From assembly GCA_015661715.1 (NCBI GenBank), contig DQVN01000109.1, positions 1 to 12,588 on the forward strand: a stretch of 12,588 nt of DNA. The letters are read 5' to 3'. The notes under the pieces were generated by a model. It was not told the origin of the DNA and did no database searches. It worked only from the letters and a program-made list of their open reading frames with translations. Position numbers and translations under genes: made by a program. Source of the stretch: Sulfurivirga caldicuralii. GTDB taxonomy: Bacteria; Pseudomonadota; Gammaproteobacteria; Thiomicrospirales; Thiomicrospiraceae. Shown one piece after another: positions 7,517 through 12,588 of the stretch; within the stretch, counting starts at the first letter, position 1; every line of letters starts with the position of its first letter.

Positions 7517-8383
7517 TTAGAACATAAGCATCTGCAGGCGGCGGCGATATTGTTTGACCAGCTCCGGGGCTTCCTTGTCCAGGATGTCAAACACCTCCAG
7601 CAGCAGCGCTTTGATTTTGCCGTCCATCACATTGACATCGGGGGTCAGGGCCTTGATAAAGGTTGACAATGCGCCTTCATAGTCCTGCTGGAGCAGTCGA
7701 TGGGCCGCCAAAGCCACCAGCAGCGTCGGATTGTTGGGGTCTTCCTGAAGTTTCTGCTCAACAGTTTCCACAGGGCCTGCGGATTGTGCGGTTTTGGCGA
7801 ATTTGAGAATCAGCCCCAATGGCTTGCCCGCCTCACTGTCGCGCACCGCCTGTGGCAAGCTGTTGTACAGTTCGGCGGCGGCTTGGATCTGCCCGGTTTT
7901 CAGATAGAGATTGACCAGATCCAGATGAATACGCGTGTTTTGCGGGTCTTGGGCGGCGGCTTCTTTGAGCAGGCCGATGGCCTGCTCTGTCTGTCCGGCG
8001 CGGAAGGCGGCCAGCGCCTGTTGGCGCAGCTCATCGGAGGCGCGCACCAGATGGGGTTCCAACAGTTGGCGGAAGGCGCTTTCCGGTTGGGCGCCCATCA
8101 GCTCGCCCACCACCTGGCCGCCTTTGAACAGCTTGAAGGTGGGCACGGAGCGCACACCATACTGCAGGGCCAGTTGCTGCTGTTCGTCGATATTGACCTT
8201 GGCGAGCACGAATTGGCCGGCCAGCTCGTTGGCCAGCTTTTCCAGCATCGGCATGACCATGCGGCAGGGGCCGCACCAGGGGGCCCAGAAGTCCACCAGT
8301 ACCGGTTGAGCATTGGAGCCTTCAATGACCACCTGTTGAAAGTTGTCCTGGGTCACATCAATGATGAATTCACTGTTGGCCAT
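7517..8383 (-). CDS. cnoX: Thioredoxin-TPR chaperedoxin (CnoX/YbbN family) with WCGPC active site
   Basis: The 288-aa protein has an N-terminal thioredoxin domain (residues ~5-110) with W36-C37-G38-P39-C40 and the cis-Pro loop SVP (P81). A C-terminal alpha-helical TPR-like region follows (~115-288; repeats with [17 protein letters not shown] and [14 protein letters not shown]). This is the architecture of CnoX/YbbN, a cytoplasmic holdase that protects clients from aggregation and over-oxidation and passes them to GroEL/DnaK. E. coli CnoX lacks a redox-active CxxC pair, whereas this protein has the canonical one and should be able to reduce disulfides, like the alphaproteobacterial type. The start is supported by AAGGAG 7 nt before the ATG. 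The first 14 nt overlap the mutS 3' end, so it is very probably co-transcribed with and translationally coupled to mutS. It ends 3 nt from the shared terminator. Plain thioredoxin A is excluded by the length. Confidence 0.92.
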   Translation of the reverse strand: MANSEFIIDVTQDNFQQVVIEGSNAQPVLVDFWAPWCGPCRMVMPMLEKLANELAGQFVLAKVNIDEQQQLALQYGVRSVPTFKLFKGGQVVGELMGAQPESAFRQLLEPHLVRASDELRQQALAAFRAGQTEQAIGLLKEAAAQDPQNTRIHLDLVNLYLKTGQIQAAAELYNSLPQAVRDSEAGKPLGLILKFAKTAQSAGPVETVEQKLQEDPNNPTLLVALAAHRLLQQDYEGALSTFIKALTPDVNVMDGKIKALLLEVFDILDKEAPELVKQYRRRLQMLMF

Positions 8384-10913
8384 CGCGCATCTCCTTGAGT
8401 TGGTAAACGATCTCCAGTGCCTGACGCGGCGTCAGGCTGTCGGGTTCCAGTGTATCAATGAATGCTAATATAGGGTCGGGTTGGGCGTTTTCAAACAGGG
8501 CCAGTTGCGACTGGGTTGCCTCGGGTTGAAAAGCGTGTTTTTCCAGTTGTGCCAGCTTCTTGCGTGCCCGGGCGATCACGCTGCGGGGCACACCCGCCAG
8601 GGCGGCCACCTGCAAGCCGTAGCTTTGCGAGGCCGGCCCCGGTTTGACCTGGTGCAGAAAGACGATCTGATCACCATGCTCCACCGCGTCTAAGTGTACA
8701 TTGGCCACATTGTCCAGCTGGTCGGCCAATTGGGTCAGTTCAAAATAGTGGGTGGCGAACAAAGTGTAGGCGCGCAGCTTGCGGGCCATGTGCTCTGCCA
8801 CGGCCCATGCCAGGGCCAGGCCGTCAAAGGTGGAGGTGCCGCGTCCGATTTCGTCCAGCAGCACCAGGGAGTCTTCGGTGGCGTGGTGGAGGATATTGGC
8901 TGTCTCGCTCATCTCCACCATGAAAGTGGAACGCCCGGCGGTCAGATCATCGGATGCGCCGATACGGGTGAAGATGCGATCCACCGGGCCGATGTGCGCA
9001 GACTGGGCGGGGACAAAACAGCCGGCATGGGCCATGAGCACGATCAGGGCCGTCTGGCGCATATAGGTGGATTTGCCGCCCATATTGGGGCCGGTGATGA
9101 TCTGCATGGTCTGGGTGCGCAGGTCGGTGTCATTGGCGATGAAGGGTTCGCTGCTCAGCGCTTCCACCGTGAGATGGCGGCCCTGCACGATATGGATGCC
9201 CCGGCTATCCGTCAGGGTCGGGCGGGTCAGGTTCAGGCTTTGCGCCCGTTCCGCCAATGTGGCGAGCACATCCACCTCGGCCAGGGCCTGGGCCATCCGC
9301 TGCAGCGGCGCAAGCTGGTCGTTGAGTTGCGCCAGCAACTGCTGGTAGAGCTGTTTTTCCCGCGCCAGGGCCTTTTCACCGGCGGAGAGGATCTTATCCT
9401 CAAAGGCTTTGAGTTCGGGGGTGATATAGCGTTCGGCATTCTTGAGCGTCTGGCGGCGCACATATTGCGCCGGCACCTGATCAGCGTAGGATTTGGACAC
9501 CTCAATATAGTAGCCATGCACCTTGTTGTAGCCCACTTTCAGGGTGGGAATGCCGGTTAACTCCTTTTGCCGTTGCTCCATGTCCAGCAGAAAGGTGCCG
9601 GCTTCATCCCGTAGGCGGCGCAGGGCATCCAGTTCGGCATCGAAGCCCGGGGCGATGACGCCGCCGTCGCGGATCAGTATTGGGGGGTTGTCCACAATAG
9701 CGCGGGCCAGCAGGTCTGCCAACTCCGGCTGGGGCTGTAGCGCTGCGGCAAGATGCTCCAAGGCGGGATGCGTCAGCAGCGGCTGTACCTGTGGCAGTTG
9801 TGCCAGGGCGGTGCCCAATTGCACCAGATCCCGGGGGCGGGCTGCATACAGGGCGACACGGGAGAGGATGCGTTCAATATCACCAATGGGCTTGAGGGTA
9901 TCGCGCACCGATTCATAACGCCAGTCGTCCAACAGGGCCTCAATGGCGTTGTGACGGGCATTGATGCGATCCCGGTTGCGCAGCGGCTGGCTCAACCAGC
10001 GCTTGAGCAGGCGGGTGCCCATGGGGGTGCGGCAGGTATTGAGAATGGCGGCCAGGGTATGGGCCTCGCCGCCACGCAGGTTTTCCACAATCTCCAGATT
10101 GCGGCGGCTGATGGCGTCCAGCACCAGGGTCTCATCCAGGTGAAGGCGGCGGAAGCCCAACAGGTGGGTCAGGTCATGCTGCAGCATGGATTGGGCGTAA
10201 TAGAGCAGAGCCCCCACAGCCCCTTGCAGTGCGGGCGCATCCGTCAATCCGAACGCGCTCAAGTCCTGCACCTTAAGTTGCGCCAGCAGTTTTTTGCGTC
10301 CGCCCTCCGGCTCGAAGTGCCATGCGGGCAGATGGGTGATGTGTCCGTTAGGGATGAGATTTGGGTCGGTGCCTTCCGGCAGCAGCAGTTCCGCCGGCTG
10401 CAGGCGGGCCAGTTCCGTTTTGAGCTGGGCCAGATCCTCGCATTCGCACCCTTCAAAGCGACCGCTGGCCACATCCAGCCAGGCCAGCCCCCATCGTTTT
10501 TTATAGGGATAGGCTGAGGCCAGCAGATTGTCGCGGTGAGCCTCCAGCAGGCTTTCTTCCGTCAGGGTGCCCGGGGTGACGATACGCACCACTTTGCGCT
10601 CCACCGGCCCTTTGCTGGTGGCGGGGTCGCCCACCTGTTCACAAATGGCCACCGACTCGCCTGCCTTGACCAGCTTGGCCAGGTAGCTTTCTGCGCTGTG
10701 GTAAGGCACGCCGGCCATGGGGATGGGTTCACCGGCAGACTTGCCCCGTTTGGTTAGGGCAATATCCAGCAATGCCGCGGCTTTTTCCGCATCTTCATAG
10801 AAGAGTTCATAGAAGTCGCCCATGCGGTAGAACAGCAAATGGTGCGGATACTGCGCCTTGATGCGCAGATACTGCTGCATCATGGGCGTATGCTGGCTGA
10901 GATCCTGGGTCAT
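8370..10913 (-). CDS. mutS: DNA mismatch repair protein MutS
   Basis: MutS recognises mismatches and small loops and, with ATP, recruits MutL. The 847-aa product is full length (E. coli 853). The mismatch-reading motif GDFYELF is at 32-38 (F34, E36). The connector, lever and clamp regions follow. The C-terminal ATPase has Walker [11 protein letters not shown] (607-616), the segment [14 protein letters not shown] (655-668), Walker B LVLLDEIG (D687, E688) and the conserved ATHYFELT (720-727). Near the end QLALF (803-807) closely fits the beta-clamp-binding consensus QL(S/D)LF. The last helix segment [16 protein letters not shown] keeps the Asp and Arg (D825, R830) used for tetramer contacts in E. 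coli. The ATG at 10913 gives the usual start ([15 protein letters not shown]), although the Shine-Dalgarno is weak. It is divergent from pncC (59-nt spacer), and its 3' end overlaps the cnoX-type gene. Confidence 0.98.
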   Translation of the reverse strand: MTQDLSQHTPMMQQYLRIKAQYPHHLLFYRMGDFYELFYEDAEKAAALLDIALTKRGKSAGEPIPMAGVPYHSAESYLAKLVKAGESVAICEQVGDPATSKGPVERKVVRIVTPGTLTEESLLEAHRDNLLASAYPYKKRWGLAWLDVASGRFEGCECEDLAQLKTELARLQPAELLLPEGTDPNLIPNGHITHLPAWHFEPEGGRKKLLAQLKVQDLSAFGLTDAPALQGAVGALLYYAQSMLQHDLTHLLGFRRLHLDETLVLDAISRRNLEIVENLRGGEAHTLAAILNTCRTPMGTRLLKRWLSQPLRNRDRINARHNAIEALLDDWRYESVRDTLKPIGDIERILSRVALYAARPRDLVQLGTALAQLPQVQPLLTHPALEHLAAALQPQPELADLLARAIVDNPPILIRDGGVIAPGFDAELDALRRLRDEAGTFLLDMEQRQKELTGIPTLKVGYNKVHGYYIEVSKSYADQVPAQYVRRQTLKNAERYITPELKAFEDKILSAGEKALAREKQLYQQLLAQLNDQLAPLQRMAQALAEVDVLATLAERAQSLNLTRPTLTDSRGIHIVQGRHLTVEALSSEPFIANDTDLRTQTMQIITGPNMGGKSTYMRQTALIVLMAHAGCFVPAQSAHIGPVDRIFTRIGASDDLTAGRSTFMVEMSETANILHHATEDSLVLLDEIGRGTSTFDGLALAWAVAEHMARKLRAYTLFATHYFELTQLADQLDNVANVHLDAVEHGDQIVFLHQVKPGPASQSYGLQVAALAGVPRSVIARARKKLAQLEKHAFQPEATQSQLALFENAQPDPILAFIDTLEPDSLTPRQALEIVYQLKEMRDGQQ

Positions 10914-10940
10914 GGCATTGCATCACTACGGTGGGAAGCG

Positions 10941-10949
10941 TGATATGCT
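10941..10949 (+). promoter_or_regulatory. Candidate extended -10 promoter of pncC
   Basis: TGATATGCT fits an extended -10 (TGn followed by TATGCT, 4 of 6 matches). A TTGCAT at 10918-10923 is the nearest -35-like hexamer, but the 20-nt spacing is long. The site is in the 59-nt mutS/pncC spacer, 23 nt before the pncC ATG. Confidence 0.3.
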
Positions 10950-10972
10950 AAAAGACGCTCTGGAGGATTGCA

Positions 10973-11455
10973 ATGGACAGGACGGGATCGATTGAACAGG
11001 TGGCAGAGGTATTATTGGCCAGGCGGTGGATGTTGGTGACGGCGGAGTCGTGCACCGGCGGATTGGTGGCCAGCCGCTGCACGGACATGCCCGGCAGCAG
11101 CCGCTGGTTTTTCGGCGGGTTTGTCACCTATGACAACCGTGCCAAAATGGCGTGGCTCCATGTGCGTGAAGAGACTTTGCGCCAGCATGGGGCGGTGAGC
11201 GCGCAGACGGTTCGCGAGATGGCCGCTGGCGCTTTGGCCCGCAGTGGGGCGCAGGTGGCGCTGGCCATCTCCGGCATTGCCGGGCCGACTGGCGGTACGC
11301 CGAAGAAGCCGGTGGGGACGGTGTGGATCGCTTGGGCGGGCCCGAATGAGGTAACGGCAGAACGCTTTCATTTTGCCGGGGATAGAGCAGCCGTGCGTCA
11401 GGCGGCTGCTGAGGCGGCCTTGGCGGGGGTGGTACGGCTGGCCCAAACCCATTAA
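10973..11455 (+). CDS. pncC: Nicotinamide-nucleotide amidohydrolase PncC (CinA C-terminal domain protein)
   Basis: The 160-aa product is the stand-alone CinA C-terminal domain, as in E. coli PncC/YgaD. This enzyme deamidates nicotinamide mononucleotide to nicotinate mononucleotide, recycling pyridine nucleotides produced for instance by NAD-dependent DNA ligase. The signatures are TAESCTGGLVASRCTDMPGSS (S26 in the active-site AESCTGG), WFFGGFVTYDNRAK (Y53, K58) and ISGIAGPTGGTPKKPVGTVW (the GPxGGtxxKPVGtV loop). The N-terminal molybdopterin-binding-like CinA domain is absent. The ATG follows a GGAGG Shine-Dalgarno at 6 nt. In many gammaproteobacteria this gene sits between mutS and recA. Here it is next to mutS, but pssA follows where recA is often found. 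Confidence 0.93.
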   Translation: MDRTGSIEQVAEVLLARRWMLVTAESCTGGLVASRCTDMPGSSRWFFGGFVTYDNRAKMAWLHVREETLRQHGAVSAQTVREMAAGALARSGAQVALAISGIAGPTGGTPKKPVGTVWIAWAGPNEVTAERFHFAGDRAAVRQAAAEAALAGVVRLAQTH

Positions 11456-11458
11456 AAT

Positions 11459-11471
11459 ATCGTTTAACGAT
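11459..11471. other. 13-bp AT-rich palindrome upstream of pssA
   Basis: ATCGTTTAACGAT is a perfect 6-bp dyad with a single central base, 3 nt after the pncC stop and 25 nt before the pssA ATG. It could be a transcription-factor operator. As a hairpin it is too weak to terminate, even though TTTTT follows 6 nt later. The role is unknown and it may be chance. Confidence 0.35.
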
Positions 11472-11496
11472 TATCCGTTTTTGATTGATAAAGACT

Positions 11497-12324
11497 ATGA
11501 AAAAGCCAGGCTTTGAACATGGCATCTATCTATTGCCCAATTTGATGACCACCGCCGCCTTGTTTGCCGGGTTTTATGCGGTGATTGCGGGCATGAACGG
11601 CCAGTTTGAAGCAGGCGCGGTGGCCATTTTTATCGCCATGGTGTTTGACGGGCTGGATGGGCGCATTGCCCGCATGACCGGCAGCACCAGCGCTTTTGGC
11701 GCGGAATATGATTCCCTGGCGGATATGGTTTCATTTGGCCTGGCGCCGGCGCTGCTGCTCTACAGTTGGGGGGTGAGTGAGTTCGGTAAACTGGGCTGGC
11801 TGGCGGCCTTTGTCTATACCGCTGGGGCGGCTTTGCGTCTGGCCCGATTCAATGTGCAGGCGGCCAGTGTGGATAAACGCTATTTTCAGGGGTTGCCGTC
11901 ACCGGCGGCGGCCGCGTTATTGGCCGGTTGGGTGTGGATCAATGAAAGTTATGCCCTGGCGGAGGCCAGTTGGGTTTATGGCGTCGGCGCTTTGCTGTTG
12001 TTGTTGGCAGGCATGTTGATGGTCAGTAATGTGCGTTACCTCAGTGGTAAGGAGCTGAACCTGAAAGATAAGGTGCCCTTTGTGGCCTTACTGGCTGCGG
12101 TATTGGTGCTGGTGGTGATTACCATTGAGCCGGCACTGGTGTTGTGGGGCTTTTTTGCGGCCTATGCGGTGTCTGGCCCGGTGATCACCCTGCGGGCGGT
12201 GCAGATCCGCCGCCGACTACGGGCGCAAGCCCGTGAACGATTTGAACACCAGCGTACCCGTAAGGCGGAGGCGGCGCAGACCACGACACCGCCCCACAGT
12301 GAAGCGAATGCAGAGAGAGATTGA
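11497..12324 (+). CDS. pssA: CDP-diacylglycerol--serine O-phosphatidyltransferase (type II, membrane)
   Basis: PssA condenses CDP-diacylglycerol with L-serine to phosphatidylserine, the precursor of phosphatidylethanolamine, in the inner membrane. The 275-aa product has several hydrophobic segments. The complete CDP-alcohol phosphatidyltransferase motif D-x2-D-G-x2-A-R-x8-G-x3-D-x3-D is present with D51, D54, G55, A58, R59, G68, D72 and D76. [16 protein letters not shown] near the start and [13 protein letters not shown] in the middle are typical of the integral-membrane PssA, not the peripheral E. coli type. The tail (residues ~235-275) is charged and non-conserved, probably cytoplasmic. An in-frame TTG at 11485 would add four residues. 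The ATG at 11497 agrees better with homologues, although its Shine-Dalgarno is weak. leuA starts 4 nt after its stop. Confidence 0.94.
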   Translation: MKKPGFEHGIYLLPNLMTTAALFAGFYAVIAGMNGQFEAGAVAIFIAMVFDGLDGRIARMTGSTSAFGAEYDSLADMVSFGLAPALLLYSWGVSEFGKLGWLAAFVYTAGAALRLARFNVQAASVDKRYFQGLPSPAAAALLAGWVWINESYALAEASWVYGVGALLLLLAGMLMVSNVRYLSGKELNLKDKVPFVALLAAVLVLVVITIEPALVLWGFFAAYAVSGPVITLRAVQIRRRLRAQARERFEHQRTRKAEAAQTTTPPHSEANAERD

Positions 12325-12328
12325 AGCC

Positions 12329-12588
12329 ATGAGCGACAAAGAACGTTTGATTATTTTCGACACCACCTTGCGCGATGGGGAGCAAAGCCCGGGCGCATCC
12401 ATGACTAAAGAAGAGAAGGTGCGCATCGCCAAACAACTGGAAAAGCTGCGGGTGGATGTGATCGAAGCGGGCTTTCCCGCTGCCAGTCCAGGGGACTTTG
12501 AAGCGGTGCTGGCGGTGGCTGAGGTGGTGCAGGACAGTACCGTCTGCGGTTTGGCCCGCGCGGTGGAGAATGATATCGTCAAGGCGGG
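12329..12588 (+). CDS. leuA: 2-isopropylmalate synthase, 5' part (runs off the window edge)
   Basis: Eighty-six codons are visible. The opening [18 protein letters not shown] carries the metal/catalytic R15-D16 pair of the LeuA TIM barrel, followed by [17 protein letters not shown] and CGLARAV, all hallmarks of LeuA. The enzyme condenses acetyl-CoA with 2-oxoisovalerate, the first committed step of leucine synthesis. Homocitrate synthase and citramalate synthase share the barrel, but [12 protein letters not shown] favours LeuA. The C-terminal leucine-feedback domain is outside the window. The ATG is 4 nt after the pssA stop with GAGAGA upstream, so the two genes are probably co-transcribed. 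No leader peptide or attenuator is present in front of it. Confidence 0.94.
   Translation, partial: MSDKERLIIFDTTLRDGEQSPGASMTKEEKVRIAKQLEKLRVDVIEAGFPAASPGDFEAVLAVAEVVQDSTVCGLARAVENDIVKA

Noticed and set aside
8694..10517. Plus-strand frames of 288 and 254 codons inside mutS
   Set aside because: They are antisense to conserved MutS domains, with no recognisable motif or Shine-Dalgarno.
1..12588. tRNA, rRNA, riboswitch, toxin-antitoxin or defence-system genes
   Set aside because: Reading both strands and all spacers (none exceeds about 185 nt) showed no cloverleaf, rRNA signature or defence-type domains. Apart from the IS fragment and the first two genes, the window is ordinary housekeeping sequence.

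Overview
The window reads as chromosomal DNA of a gammaproteobacterium. UvrA, MutS, ThyA and Lgt are close to their E. coli counterparts along their length, lgt-thyA adjacency is a gammaproteobacterial arrangement, and codon usage is GC-rich (roughly 55-60% by eye). No gene fixes the genus. An autotrophic or environmental lineage (Chromatiales/Thiotrichales-like) would fit the pssA-leuA adjacency, but that is only inference. Nearly everything is housekeeping. The accessory part is limited to the first ~2.3 kb.

Layout. (1) 1-194: the transposase-proximal end of an IS3-family insertion sequence, reading leftward out of the window. (2) 240-767: a small exported protein with three Sel1-like repeats, followed by a hairpin terminator. 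(3) 876-2347: a polytopic GT39/ArnT-like glycosyltransferase whose reading frame breaks at a run of eight G. (4) 2362-5172, minus strand: uvrA, converging on the glycosyltransferase with a 14-nt gap. (5) 5173-5355: divergent uvrA/lgt promoter region. (6) 5356-7500: the tightly packed lgt-thyA-folA operon (10-nt gap, then a 4-nt GTGA overlap), closed by a perfect 13-bp hairpin that serves both converging sides. (7) 7517-10913, minus strand: mutS followed by a thioredoxin-TPR chaperedoxin gene (cnoX/ybbN type) with a 14-nt overlap. (8) 10973-12588, plus strand: pncC/cinA-C, pssA and the 5' end of leuA.

Functionally, thyA and folA form a dTMP/folate cycle: ThyA converts methylene-tetrahydrofolate to dihydrofolate and FolA reduces it back. 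lgt and pssA both concern the envelope, through lipoprotein lipidation and phosphatidylserine synthesis. uvrA and mutS are DNA repair. leuA starts leucine biosynthesis.

I see no new defence or mobile system. The points most worth a second look are the G8 frameshift in the glycosyltransferase, the ThyA with a 13-residue insertion and Ala in place of the usual Pro before the catalytic Cys, the overlapping mutS-cnoX pair with a redox-competent WCGPC site, and the IS edge directly upstream of the Sel1-repeat gene.
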